A DNA stretch of 57,925 bases, taken from positions 1-57,925 of the forward strand of contig JAEZLX010000130.1 in NCBI GenBank assembly GCA_023415035.1. The letters are read 5' to 3'. A model generated the notes under the pieces. The model saw only the letters and a list, made by a program, of their open reading frames with translations, had not been told where the DNA came from and ran no database searches. Every line of letters starts with the position of its first letter. Positions within the stretch are counted from its first letter, which is position 1. Both the position numbers and the translations under genes were made by a program. Below are positions 14,937-22,829 of the stretch, piece after piece. The DNA is from Pseudomonadota bacterium (GTDB taxonomy: Bacteria; Pseudomonadota; Gammaproteobacteria; Burkholderiales; Burkholderiaceae_C).

Positions 14937-17285
14937 ATGAGCACAGAGATCATTGAATTGGGGAACGAGGGCCGGGGCGGTGACGACAGCCTGGCCTCCT
15001 ATGCCCAGCGGGCGTATCTCGAATACGCGCTGTCGGTCGTCAAGGGGCGCGCGCTGCCCGATGTCTGCGATGGCCAGAAGCCTGTGCAGCGGCGCATCCT
15101 GTACGCCATGGAGCGCATGGGGCTGGGCTTCAGCGGTCCGAACCGCAACACGCCGGCCAAGCCGGTCAAGAGCGCTCGCGTGGTGGGTGACGTGCTCGGC
15201 CGTTTCCACCCGCACGGTGACCAGGCGGCCTACGACGCGCTGGTGCGCATGGCGCAGGACTTCTCGCAGCGTTATCCGCTGATCGACGGCCACGGCAACT
15301 TCGGCAGCCGCGACGGCGACGGCGCAGCCGCCATGCGCTACACCGAAGCGCGTCTGTCCCGGATCACGGGCCTGCTGCTGGACGAGATCGACGAGGGCAC
15401 GGTGGACTTCGTGCCCAACTACGACGGCTCCACCGAGGAGCCGCGACAGCTGCCGGCACGCCTGCCGTTCAACCTGCTCAACGGAGCCAGCGGCATTGCC
15501 GTGGGCCTGGCCACCGAGATTCCCAGCCACAACCTGCGCGAGGTGGCCGAGGCCTGCGTGGCCCTGGTCAGGAACCCGAAGCTGGGCGACGACGAGCTGT
15601 TCGCGCTGATCCCGGGACCGGACTATCCGGGGGGCGGACAGATCATCAGCCCGGCGGGCGATATCGCCGATGCCTACCGCAGTGGCCGTGGCAGCCTGAA
15701 GGTGCGCGCGCGCTGGAAGATCGAGGATCTGGCTCGCGGCCAGTGGCAGCTGGTGGTGACCGAGCTGCCGCCGGGCGTGAGCAGCCAGAAGGTGCTGGAG
15801 GAGATCGAGGAACTCTCCAACCCCAAGGTCAAGACGGGCAAGAAGGCGCTGACGCAGGAGCAGGTCCAGCTCAAGGCGACGATCCTCATGGTGCTCGACG
15901 GCGTGCGCGACGAATCGAGCAAGGATGCGCCGGTACGCCTGGTGTTCGAGCCCAAGAGTAGCCGCATCGAGCAGCAGGAGCTGATCACCACGCTGCTGGC
16001 GCACACCAGCCTGGAAACCTCGGTGCCGGTCAACCTGACCATGGTGGGCCTGGACGGACGCCCCACGCAGAAGTCATTGCGACAGATGCTGCTGGAATGG
16101 ATCGAGTTCCGGCAGACGACCATCCGGCGCCGCTCCGAGCACCGGCTGGGCAAGGTGCTCGACCGCATCCACATCCTTGAAGGCCGTCAGCTCGTCCTGC
16201 TCAACATCGACGAGGTGATCGCGATCATCCGTCAGTCCGATGAGCCCAAGGCGGCGCTGATCGAGCGCTTCAAGCTCAGTGACCGTCAGGCCGAGGACAT
16301 CCTGGAAATCCGTCTGCGGCAGCTGGCGCGCCTGGAGGCGATCAAGATCGAGCAGGAGCTCAAGGAGCTGCGCGAGGAGCAGGGGCGTCTGGAGGACATC
16401 CTGGGCAACCCGGCGACGCTGCGGCGCCTGATGATCAAGGAAATCGAAGCCGACGCCAAGACTTTTGGTGACGACCGCCGCACGCTGATTCAGGAGGAGA
16501 AGAAGGCGGTTGCCGAGATCAAGGTGGTGGACGAGCCCGTGACGGTGGTGGTCTCCAGCAAGGGCTGGGTGCGCGCGCGCACGGGCCATGGTCATGACCC
16601 GTTGGGCTTTGCCTTCAAGGCAGGCGACGGCCTGTACGGCACCTTCGAGTGCCGCACGGTGGACGTGCTGATCGTGTTCGGCTCCAACGGCCGGGTCTAC
16701 AGCGTGCCGGTGGCCAACCTGCCGGGTGCACGCGGCGACGGCCAGCCGATCACGACGCTGATCGACCTGGAGTCAGGCACGCAGCCGGTGCACTATTTCG
16801 CAGGTCCGGTCGATGCCACGCTGCTGCTTTCGGGCACGGGCGGCTACGGCTTCCTGGCACGGGTCGAGAGCCTGATTTCGCGCCAGAAGGCGGGCAAGAC
16901 CTTCGTCAGCCTGGGTGAGGGCGAGACGGTCTGCGCGCCCTCGCTGGTCAGCGGCGGCTCGGACAGCCAGCCGCAGGTGCCGGCCCCGCACGTGTGCTGT
17001 GCCTCCACGGGCGGCCGCATCCTCACCTTCGACATCGGCGAACTCAAGCAGATGGACAAGGGCGGCCGGGGGCTGATGCTCATCGACCTTGAGGCCAAGG
17101 ACACGCTGGCGGGCGCGGCAGCCTACTCGCGCAGTGTGCGCATCGAGGGTATCGGGCGTGGTGGCAAGGCGCGCGAGGAGACGCTGGAGATCCGCAGCCT
17201 GAACAATGCCCGTGCGGCGCGTGCCCGCAAGGGCAAGGCGGCCGACCTCGGCTTCAAGCCCAGCCGCATCACGCGGGTTGAATGA
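14937..17285 (+). CDS. parC: DNA topoisomerase IV subunit A
   Basis: ParC carries the DNA breakage-reunion centre of topoisomerase IV. The 782-residue protein has the catalytic tyrosine Y135 in AAMRYTEARLS and the helix-4 segment HPHGDQAAYDALVRMAQ (residues 91-107), in which the position equal to E. coli Ser80 is Gln96 and that equal to Glu84 is Asp100; this probably reflects the lineage rather than recent selection. The coiled-coil tower (LEEIEELSNPKVKTGKKAL region onward) is followed by a C-terminal beta-pinwheel with repeated blades such as SSKGWVRARTGHGHD and GSNGRVYSVPVANLPGARG. It follows parE by seven bases, and its stop overlaps the next small gene by four bases (ATGA). Confidence 0.96.
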   Translation: MSTEIIELGNEGRGGDDSLASYAQRAYLEYALSVVKGRALPDVCDGQKPVQRRILYAMERMGLGFSGPNRNTPAKPVKSARVVGDVLGRFHPHGDQAAYDALVRMAQDFSQRYPLIDGHGNFGSRDGDGAAAMRYTEARLSRITGLLLDEIDEGTVDFVPNYDGSTEEPRQLPARLPFNLLNGASGIAVGLATEIPSHNLREVAEACVALVRNPKLGDDELFALIPGPDYPGGGQIISPAGDIADAYRSGRGSLKVRARWKIEDLARGQWQLVVTELPPGVSSQKVLEEIEELSNPKVKTGKKALTQEQVQLKATILMVLDGVRDESSKDAPVRLVFEPKSSRIEQQELITTLLAHTSLETSVPVNLTMVGLDGRPTQKSLRQMLLEWIEFRQTTIRRRSEHRLGKVLDRIHILEGRQLVLLNIDEVIAIIRQSDEPKAALIERFKLSDRQAEDILEIRLRQLARLEAIKIEQELKELREEQGRLEDILGNPATLRRLMIKEIEADAKTFGDDRRTLIQEEKKAVAEIKVVDEPVTVVVSSKGWVRARTGHGHDPLGFAFKAGDGLYGTFECRTVDVLIVFGSNGRVYSVPVANLPGARGDGQPITTLIDLESGTQPVHYFAGPVDATLLLSGTGGYGFLARVESLISRQKAGKTFVSLGEGETVCAPSLVSGGSDSQPQVPAPHVCCASTGGRILTFDIGELKQMDKGGRGLMLIDLEAKDTLAGAAAYSRSVRIEGIGRGGKAREETLEIRSLNNARAARARKGKAADLGFKPSRITRVE

Positions 17286-17470
17286 TGGAAGGCAATATCG
17301 CCGGCATGCTGATCGCCGCGGCTGCCTTCGCGCTGACCTTCGGCGTGGCGCGTACCATCGTGCGATGGCGCAACCGCCGGCAGGTAGAGCGCGACCGCGA
17401 GCAGGCGCTTCGGTCGCAAAGCCGCCAGGTGCGACGCGCTCAGGAACGCGAGCGCAGCAAGCGCCGCTGA
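17282..17470 (+). CDS. Small membrane-anchored basic protein, 62 aa
   Basis: The gene overlaps the parC stop (ATGA at 17282-17285); a second in-frame ATG at 17285 is an equally possible start. The product has one membrane helix (about residues 7-26, GMLIAAAAFALTFGVA) followed by a highly charged, Arg/Gln/Glu-rich tail (VRWRNRRQVERDREQ to RSKRR) that should form a cytoplasmic helix able to bind nucleic acid or membrane phosphates. I do not recognise a named family. Coupling to parC suggests co-expression with topoisomerase IV, but does not prove a shared role. Confidence 0.65.
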   Translation: MMEGNIAGMLIAAAAFALTFGVARTIVRWRNRRQVERDREQALRSQSRQVRRAQERERSKRR

Positions 17471-17510
17471 CGCACGGATCTCCGGCGCGGCGGCTTGGCA
17501 GGAGACAGCA

Positions 17511-18806
17511 ATGGGCAGCAGCCACACCGATGCGGAAATTTTCTTCGGCCCCTGGCTCAAGGGCTGGCCGGCCGGGCAGTCGCCCCTGGCGCGTGAGCAG
17601 GTGGAAAGTTGCGGCTGGAACGTGCTCCAGGGCGATCTTCCGCTGCCGCTGGCCGTGCTCCGGCAATCGGCGCTGCGCTACAACCTGCATTGGATGCGCG
17701 ATTTCTGCGCGCAGCGCGGTCTGTCGCTCGCGCCCCATGGCAAGACCACCATGTCGCCCGAGTTGTGGCAGATGCAGCTGGACGCCGGTGCCTGGGGCAT
17801 CACTTTTGCCACGGTGTTTCAGGCCGCCATGGGCGTGCGAAACGGGGTGCGGCGCCTCATCATTGCCAACCAGGTCATCCAGCAGGCGGAACTGGCGGCC
17901 CTGGCGTTGCTGCACGCGCAGCAGCCCGGACTGCGTTCGATGTTCCTCGTGGATTCGGTGGGACAGGTCGAGCGGATCGAGGACTGGGCCAGGGACCATG
18001 GGTTTTCGGGCGCATTCGAGGTGTTGCTGGAGCTGGGCATGCCGGGCCAGCGCACGGGCTGCCGCACGGACGACGAGGCGCTGCATCTCGCAGAACGCAT
18101 TCACGCCAGTCCGGTGCTCGCGCTGGCGGGGGTGGAGTGCTATGAGGGCACGAGTGCTTTCTGCGATCACGCCAGGGACCGTGCGGCGGTCGGCGCCCTG
18201 ATGGGCCGGGTGGAAGCGGTGGCCCGGGAGGGCGTGTCACGAGGCTGGTTCGCCAACGGGGACGAGATCATCCTGAGTGCGGGAGGCTCCGCGATCTTCG
18301 ACCTGGTGGCCGAGCGACTGCAGCCGGCGATCGGGCAGCCGGTGCGCGGCGTGCTGCGATCGGGCTGCTACCTCACGCACGACCACCAGCGCTATGCACG
18401 TTTCCTGTGCTGCGTGGGCGAGCGCCTTCAGCTGCGCGAGACGCTGAAACCCGCGCTTGAAGTGCTGGCCTGCGTGCAGAGCCAGCCGGAACCGGGGCTG
18501 GCGTTGCTGGGCATGGGCAAGCGCGACGTGTCCAGCGACATGGATCTGCCACAGCCGGTGTGGCGTGCGGACGGTACCGGTGGAACGCCGCAGGCCGTGC
18601 CGGATCACTGGCGCATTGATGCGCTGAACGACCAGCACGCCTACCTGCGGTTCGATGCCGGCGCGCCTGAGGCCGAATGGCCGCATCTGGGCGAGACGGT
18701 GGCCTCCGGCATCTCGCATCCGTGCACCACCTTCGACAAGTGGCGCTGGATGCCTCTGGTCGACGACCGCTGGCGCGTCGTCGATGCCGTCCACACTTGG
18801 TTCTGA
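17511..18806 (+). CDS. PLP-dependent D-serine dehydratase-like amino acid deaminase (alanine racemase fold)
   Basis: This family (DSD1 / D-threo-3-hydroxyaspartate dehydratase type) removes water and ammonia from D-serine or related D-hydroxy amino acids, using PLP on an alanine-racemase-like barrel and a zinc ion. In the 431-residue protein the PLP lysine is K78 in APHGKTTMSPE, and the C-terminal zinc pair is H403 and C405 in GISHPCTTFDKW. The loop LGMPGQRTGCRTDDEA and the central ECYEGT fit the family. GGAG is found at 17499-17502 before the ATG at 17511. It converges with ridA, which lies only 13 bases away; RidA removes the 2-aminoacrylate that such dehydratases release. The exact substrate (D-serine, D-threonine or hydroxyaspartate) is not decided by sequence. 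Confidence 0.85.
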   Translation: MGSSHTDAEIFFGPWLKGWPAGQSPLAREQVESCGWNVLQGDLPLPLAVLRQSALRYNLHWMRDFCAQRGLSLAPHGKTTMSPELWQMQLDAGAWGITFATVFQAAMGVRNGVRRLIIANQVIQQAELAALALLHAQQPGLRSMFLVDSVGQVERIEDWARDHGFSGAFEVLLELGMPGQRTGCRTDDEALHLAERIHASPVLALAGVECYEGTSAFCDHARDRAAVGALMGRVEAVAREGVSRGWFANGDEIILSAGGSAIFDLVAERLQPAIGQPVRGVLRSGCYLTHDHQRYARFLCCVGERLQLRETLKPALEVLACVQSQPEPGLALLGMGKRDVSSDMDLPQPVWRADGTGGTPQAVPDHWRIDALNDQHAYLRFDAGAPEAEWPHLGETVASGISHPCTTFDKWRWMPLVDDRWRVVDAVHTWF

Positions 18807-18819
18807 GGGGCCGGCCGGC

Positions 18820-19290
18820 TTAGTTCAGCTCGGCAATCAGCTCGATCTCGACGCAGGCGCCCAGCGGGATCTGTGCAACGCCGAAGGCGCTGCGGGCGTG
18901 CGCGCCGACCTCGGGGCCGAAGACCTCGCCGAACAGTTCGCTGGCGCCGTTGGTGACCAGGTGCTGCTCGGTGAAGGTGGGGGCCGAATTCACCAGGCTC
19001 ATCACCTTGACGATGCGCTTGACGCCGTTGAGGTCGGTGCCGGCAGCCTGGCAGGCGGCGTGCAGCGTTCCCAGCAGGTCGATGGCAATGGCACGCGCGG
19101 CGGCCTTGCCTTCCTCGGTGCCGATGTTCAGGCCGAACTGGCCCACCCAGGGCGTGCCGTCTCGCCGTGCGATGTGGCCGCTCAGGAAGACCAGCTTGCC
19201 GCTTTGCACGTAGGGCACGTAGGCGGCGGCGGGCGCGGCGACGGGAGGCAGTTCGATGCCCAGCCGGGACAGTTTGTCGTAGACGCTCAT
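18820..19290 (-). CDS. RidA/YjgF-family enamine/imine deaminase
   Basis: RidA proteins hydrolyse reactive enamines and imines such as 2-aminoacrylate formed by PLP enzymes, protecting other PLP enzymes. The 156-residue protein is of the longer RidA subtype (MSVYDKLSRLGIELPPVAAP, then FLSGHIARRDG, and near the end GVAQIPLGACVEIELIAEL). The usual catalytic arginine of the archetype lies in R-[SA]-x-[VA]-xVxxLP; here the corresponding stretch is AHARSAFGVAQIPLG. The start at 19288-19290 is preceded by AAAGGAAAG on this strand. A TAGAAT -10 at 19351-19346 (minus strand) lies about 56 bases upstream. It sits tail to tail with the D-serine dehydratase-like gene. Confidence 0.88.
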   Translation of the reverse strand: MSVYDKLSRLGIELPPVAAPAAAYVPYVQSGKLVFLSGHIARRDGTPWVGQFGLNIGTEEGKAAARAIAIDLLGTLHAACQAAGTDLNGVKRIVKVMSLVNSAPTFTEQHLVTNGASELFGEVFGPEVGAHARSAFGVAQIPLGACVEIELIAELN

Positions 19291-19345
19291 GGTGTACTTT
19301 CCTTTCTTGGTCGATTCGGGCCGCGTGCGATGCGGAGTCCGGGGC

Positions 19346-19351
19346 ATTCTA
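19346..19351 (-). promoter_or_regulatory. Candidate -10 element for ridA
   Basis: TAGAAT on the minus strand in the 152-base divergent region between ridA and the FKBP gene; predicted start near 19339. On the plus strand AATAAT (19402-19407) is a candidate -10 for the FKBP gene. Confidence 0.35.
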
Positions 19352-19442
19352 TCGGCGCGTGCCCCGATGCCGATCCGGGTGAGGGGCAGCGCCATTGCTG
19401 GAATAATGGGCGCTTTGGCCTTTCAACCCTCAAGGAGAAACC

Positions 19443-19790
19443 ATGATCACGACACCCAGCGGCCTGCAGTACGAAGACACCGTGGTGGGCCAGGGCGAGG
19501 TTGCACAGGCCGGCCGCTACGTGCAGGTGCATTACACCGGCTGGCTCTACCAGGATGGCCAGGTCGGCAGCAAGTTCGACTCCAGCAAGGACCGCGGGCA
19601 GCCCTTCGAGTTTCCGCTTGGCGCCGGTCATGTCATCAAGGGCTGGGACGAGGGCGTGCAGGGCATGGCCGTGGGCGGCACCCGCAGGCTGGTCATTCCG
19701 CCGCAATTGGGCTATGGTGCGCGCGGTGCCGGGGGCGTCATTCCGCCCAACGCGACGCTGCTGTTCGAGGTGGATCTGCTGGCCGTGTGA
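19443..19790 (+). CDS. FKBP-type peptidyl-prolyl cis-trans isomerase
   Basis: This is a compact 115-residue single-domain FKBP that speeds prolyl cis-trans isomerisation in the cytoplasm (no signal peptide). The active-site residues typical of FK506-binding proteins are present: VHYTGWLYQDG near residue 29, KFDSSKDRGQPFEFPLG, HVIKGWDEGVQGM and PPQLGYGARGAGGVIPPNATL, then LLFEVDLL at the end. A strong Shine-Dalgarno AAGGAG (19432-19437) lies five bases before the ATG. It is divergent from ridA. It differs from the SlyD-like isomerase elsewhere in the window, which has an inserted flap domain. Confidence 0.94.
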   Translation: MITTPSGLQYEDTVVGQGEVAQAGRYVQVHYTGWLYQDGQVGSKFDSSKDRGQPFEFPLGAGHVIKGWDEGVQGMAVGGTRRLVIPPQLGYGARGAGGVIPPNATLLFEVDLLAV

Positions 19791-19830
19791 ACGGCACGCG
19801 TCCCCGGTACGGTTGATTGAACGACAACAA

Positions 19831-19859
19831 GGCGGCCGACGTGCCGGCCGCCGGAGGAG
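19831..19859 (+). promoter_or_regulatory. Hairpin abutting the Shine-Dalgarno of the NhaD-like transporter gene
   Basis: Perfect 8-bp stem GGCGGCCG (19831-19838) / CGGCCGCC (19845-19852), loop ACGTGC, followed without a gap by GGAGGAG (19853-19859), the ribosome-binding site for the ATG at 19870. There is no T run. It could be a weak terminator for the FKBP gene, a processing site or a translational control element. Confidence 0.4.
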
Positions 19860-19869
19860 ACCCCTGAAC

Positions 19870-21282
19870 ATGACCATTCGTTACCTCCGTAGCCTGACCC
19901 TTGCTGCTGCCGGCTGTGTGCCCCTGTTGGCGCAGGCGGCCGACATCGACGGCAGCCAGCTGTCGATCCTGTGGGGTGTGCCATTTGCGGGCATCCTGCT
20001 GTCGATCGCGATCATGCCGCTGGTGGCGCCCATGTTCTGGCACCACCATTTCGGCAAGGTGTCGGCGGCCTGGGCGCTGGCCTTCCTGCTGCCGTTCGCC
20101 GCTGTCTACGGGATCGGCGCGGCCGGCGCGGGCGTGGTGCATGCGCTGCTGGCGGAGTACATCCCCTTCATCATCCTGCTGACGGCTCTGTTCACCGTCT
20201 CGGGGGGCATCTACATCCGTGGCAACCTGCGCGGGAGTCCGGGGCTGAACACGGGCATCCTGGCGGTGGGCACCGTTCTCGCCAGCCTGATGGGGACCAC
20301 GGGCGCGTCCATGCTGCTGATCCGGCCGCTGCTGCGCGCCAACGACAACCGCAAGCATGTTGTGCACGTGGTGGTATTCTTCATTTTCCTCGTGTCCAAC
20401 GTGGGCGGTTCGCTCACGCCCCTGGGCGACCCGCCTCTGTTCCTGGGCTTCCTCAAGGGGGTCGAGTTTTCGTGGACGCTGTTGCACATCCTGCCCGAGA
20501 CGCTCCTCATGGTGGCGGTCCTGCTGGTGGTCTTCTTCCTGCTGGACAGCTGGCTCTACAGGCGTGAAGACGAGTTCCTGCCAGCCGACCCGACGCCCGA
20601 TGACCGCGCGTTCGGCTTCGACGGCGGCATCAACTTCCTGCTGCTGCTGTGCGTGGTGGGTCTGGTGCTGATGAGTGGCATCTGGAAGTCGGACGTGGTG
20701 TTCAATGTGGCCGGCACCGAGGTGGGCCTGCCCGGTCTGGTGCGCGACATCGGCCTGATCATCGTGACCGTGGTGTCGTTGCAGATCACCCCCGGCAGCG
20801 TGCACGCCGACAACCAGTTCAACTGGGGGCCGATGCAAGAGGTGGCCAAGCTGTTTGCGGGCATCTTCCTGACCATCATCCCGGTGATCGCCATGCTCAA
20901 GGCGGGCGTGGACGGCCCCTTCAGCGCCATCGTGCGCGCGGTGACAAACCCCGATGGCAGTCCGAACCCCGCGATGTATTTCTGGGCCACAGGCGTGCTG
21001 AGTTCTTTCCTCGACAACGCGCCGACGTATCTGGTGTTCTTCAATACCGCTGGCGGCAACCCGCAGGAGCTGATGACGACGATGGCGCCCACGCTCGCGG
21101 CCATCTCGGCCGGTGCGGTGTTCATGGGTGCCAACACCTACATCGGCAATGCGCCGAACCTGATGGTCAAGGCCATTGCCGAGGACCGTGGCGTCAAGAT
21201 GCCCAGCTTTTTCGGTTACATGGCATGGTCGGTTGGCATCCTGGTGCCCCTGTTCGTGCTGCTGACCTGGCTGTTCTTCTGA
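19870..21282 (+). CDS. Sodium:proton antiporter / anion permease of the NhaD-ArsB (IT) superfamily
   Basis: This 470-residue integral membrane protein has 11-13 hydrophobic segments and a possible cleaved signal or first helix (MTIRYLRSLTLAAAGCVPLLAQA). The conserved NVGGSLTPLGDPPLFLGFLK around residues 177-196 and the paired SSFLDNAPTYLVFFNTAGG and GANTYIGNAPNLMVKAIAE of the second half are the inverted-repeat substrate motifs of the IT superfamily (NhaD, ArsB, citrate-type carriers). Proteins of this type are usually labelled Na+/H+ antiporters, but a dicarboxylate or citrate substrate cannot be excluded. GGAGGAG precedes the start, directly behind a stable hairpin. The next gene follows after 296 bases, so it is probably monocistronic. 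Confidence 0.85.
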   Translation: MTIRYLRSLTLAAAGCVPLLAQAADIDGSQLSILWGVPFAGILLSIAIMPLVAPMFWHHHFGKVSAAWALAFLLPFAAVYGIGAAGAGVVHALLAEYIPFIILLTALFTVSGGIYIRGNLRGSPGLNTGILAVGTVLASLMGTTGASMLLIRPLLRANDNRKHVVHVVVFFIFLVSNVGGSLTPLGDPPLFLGFLKGVEFSWTLLHILPETLLMVAVLLVVFFLLDSWLYRREDEFLPADPTPDDRAFGFDGGINFLLLLCVVGLVLMSGIWKSDVVFNVAGTEVGLPGLVRDIGLIIVTVVSLQITPGSVHADNQFNWGPMQEVAKLFAGIFLTIIPVIAMLKAGVDGPFSAIVRAVTNPDGSPNPAMYFWATGVLSSFLDNAPTYLVFFNTAGGNPQELMTTMAPTLAAISAGAVFMGANTYIGNAPNLMVKAIAEDRGVKMPSFFGYMAWSVGILVPLFVLLTWLFF

Positions 21283-21301
21283 TGCGGTGACCATGGCGTT
21301 C

Positions 21302-21347
21302 CTGGACGGGGCCGTCGTGACGGCTGGCCCCGGCTGAACCCGTCCAG
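21302..21347 (+). terminator. Large branched hairpin after the NhaD-like gene
   Basis: Outer stem CTGGACGGG (21302-21310) / CCCGTCCAG (21339-21347) is perfect over 9 bp, with an inner hairpin GCCGTC-GT-GACGGC (21311-21324). There is no T run; it may slow RNA polymerase or protect the 3' end. The rest of the 296-base gap (21283-21578) holds a 10-bp palindrome AACCCGGGTT (21384-21393) and a possible -10 TATCAT (21459-21464) for the next gene, but no gene that I can support. Confidence 0.35.
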
Positions 21348-21578
21348 TCGGGCCGGGTGCCAGCAGGTTCCGTCCGTACCCGAAACCCGGGTTCTCGGGT
21401 TGCACAGCAGACCCCGTACCGCGGCCAGGCAGAGGCAGGACAGCAGGCTGGTTGTCGTTATCATCGTCTGCAGTCGCCACATGCTCGCGCAAACCGGGCA
21501 CGCTCGCCCGGATGGCCGCCGGGGCCCTTTCCGTTCCGTGATGCGCTATCCCGACAGAACAAACAAGGAGACACCAAC

Positions 21579-22568
21579 ATGACGACCCGCCCCTCCATAC
21601 TGATTGCCCGAGCCGTCTTTCCTGAAGTGGAGGAGCGGTTGCGCAGGCATTTCGATGTGGAGGCCACGCCGCCTGGCCAGATATGGACGGTACAGGAACT
21701 GGCGCAACGCCTGCAGGGCAAGGCCGGCGTGCTCACCACCGGGGGCGAGCGTGTCGACGCGGCGTTGCTGCAAGCCTGTCCGCAGCTGCGGATCGCGGCC
21801 AACATCGCGGTCGGCTACAACAATTTCGATCTGGCGGCCATGACCGCGGCCGGTGTGCTGGGGACCAATACCCCCGACGTGCTCACCGAAACCACGGCGG
21901 ACTTTGGCTTTGCGCTCCTCATGGCCACGGCGCGACGCATGACGGAAAGCGAACACTATCTGCGTGCCGGGCACTGGAAGGAATGGTCGCTGGACCTGTT
22001 CGCCGGTGCCGAGGTGCATGGCAGCACGCTGGGCATCCTGGGCATGGGCCGTATCGGCCAGGCCATCGCGCGACGCGGCGCGCTGGGCTTCGGCATGAAG
22101 GTGATCTATCACAACCGGTCGCGCCTGTCGCAGGAGACGGAGGCGGCCATCGGCGCCCGCTATGTGGACCGTGACACGCTGTTCGCCGAGGCGGACCACG
22201 TGATGCTGGTGCTGCCTTACACCCCTGCCGTGCACCACACCGTGGGCACCGCCGAACTGGCGCGCATGAAGCCCACGGCCACGCTGGTCAACATCGCACG
22301 CGGCGGCATCGTGGACGAGGATGCGCTGGTGCAGGCCTTGCGCGAGCGGCGCATCGCGGCTGCCGGCCTGGACGTGTTCGAGGGCGAGCCCAAGGTCAAC
22401 CCAGCGTTGCTGACAGTGCCCAACGTGGTGCTCACGCCGCACATCGCCAGCGCGACCATTCCCACGCGAATGGCCATGGCCATGCTGGCGGCCGACAATG
22501 TGATCGCCTATCTGACCGAAGGCCGGGCGCTGACGCCGCTCAATCCTGAGGTCATCGGGCGCGCCTGA
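21579..22568 (+). CDS. 2-hydroxyacid dehydrogenase (glyoxylate/hydroxypyruvate/2-ketogluconate reductase type)
   Basis: This NAD(P)H-dependent D-2-hydroxyacid dehydrogenase of 329 residues (GhrB/TkrA-like) reduces 2-oxoacids such as glyoxylate, hydroxypyruvate or 2-ketogluconate. The nucleotide-binding loop is GMGRIG (155-160), and the catalytic triad is R241 in NIARGG, E270 in FEGEPK and H288 in TPHIAS. After GMGRIG the strand-2 end is YHNRSR, with Asn-Arg rather than Asp, which favours NADPH. The start at 21579 has AAGGAG at 21565-21570; the frame is open 74 codons upstream but without family similarity. The substrate is uncertain among the listed 2-oxoacids. Confidence 0.9.
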   Translation: MTTRPSILIARAVFPEVEERLRRHFDVEATPPGQIWTVQELAQRLQGKAGVLTTGGERVDAALLQACPQLRIAANIAVGYNNFDLAAMTAAGVLGTNTPDVLTETTADFGFALLMATARRMTESEHYLRAGHWKEWSLDLFAGAEVHGSTLGILGMGRIGQAIARRGALGFGMKVIYHNRSRLSQETEAAIGARYVDRDTLFAEADHVMLVLPYTPAVHHTVGTAELARMKPTATLVNIARGGIVDEDALVQALRERRIAAAGLDVFEGEPKVNPALLTVPNVVLTPHIASATIPTRMAMAMLAADNVIAYLTEGRALTPLNPEVIGRA

Positions 22569-22589
22569 CCGGCCCGGTGCGAGGGCGAC

Positions 22590-22829
22590 ATGCGCGGTCT
22601 GGATTTCAGCTCCATCCCGGCGATGGTGACGACGCTGCTGGGATTGGTGCTGTTCTCCCTGGTGGCGCTGGGTATCCGGCTGCTGTTCATGCAGACGGTT
22701 CAGCGGCGGCGCGAGCGGGAAAACCGGCAGATCAACGAACGCCTGCGCACGCTGATGGCCGCCTATAAGACACTGGGTAGTTCCTTTACGGGCGAGCTCA
22801 GTGTCAGTCCGGCCCATCGGCGACAGTAG
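22590..22829 (+). CDS. N-terminal part of an interrupted membrane-anchored protein (79 aa to an amber stop)
   Basis: The product has an N-terminal membrane helix (about residues 11-33, AMVTTLLGLVLFSLVALGIRLLF), then a basic cytoplasmic helix (QRRRERENRQINERLRTLM). It stops at TAG (22827-22829) after SPAHRRQ. The same frame then remains open, without another stop, to 23279, and continues with credible protein sequence. I therefore read 22590-23279 as one gene split by an in-frame amber codon. I recall similar uncharacterised proteins of about 200-250 residues in Burkholderiales with the same membrane N-terminus, charged middle and Gly-rich tail, but cannot check this here. As it stands this CDS would make a truncated anchor. 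Confidence 0.6.
   Translation: MRGLDFSSIPAMVTTLLGLVLFSLVALGIRLLFMQTVQRRRERENRQINERLRTLMAAYKTLGSSFTGELSVSPAHRRQ

Noticed and set aside
14937..17285. Gln96/Asp100 in ParC as an acquired resistance change
   Set aside because: Position differences from E. coli are likely lineage-typical, and the sequence alone gives no evidence of recent selection.
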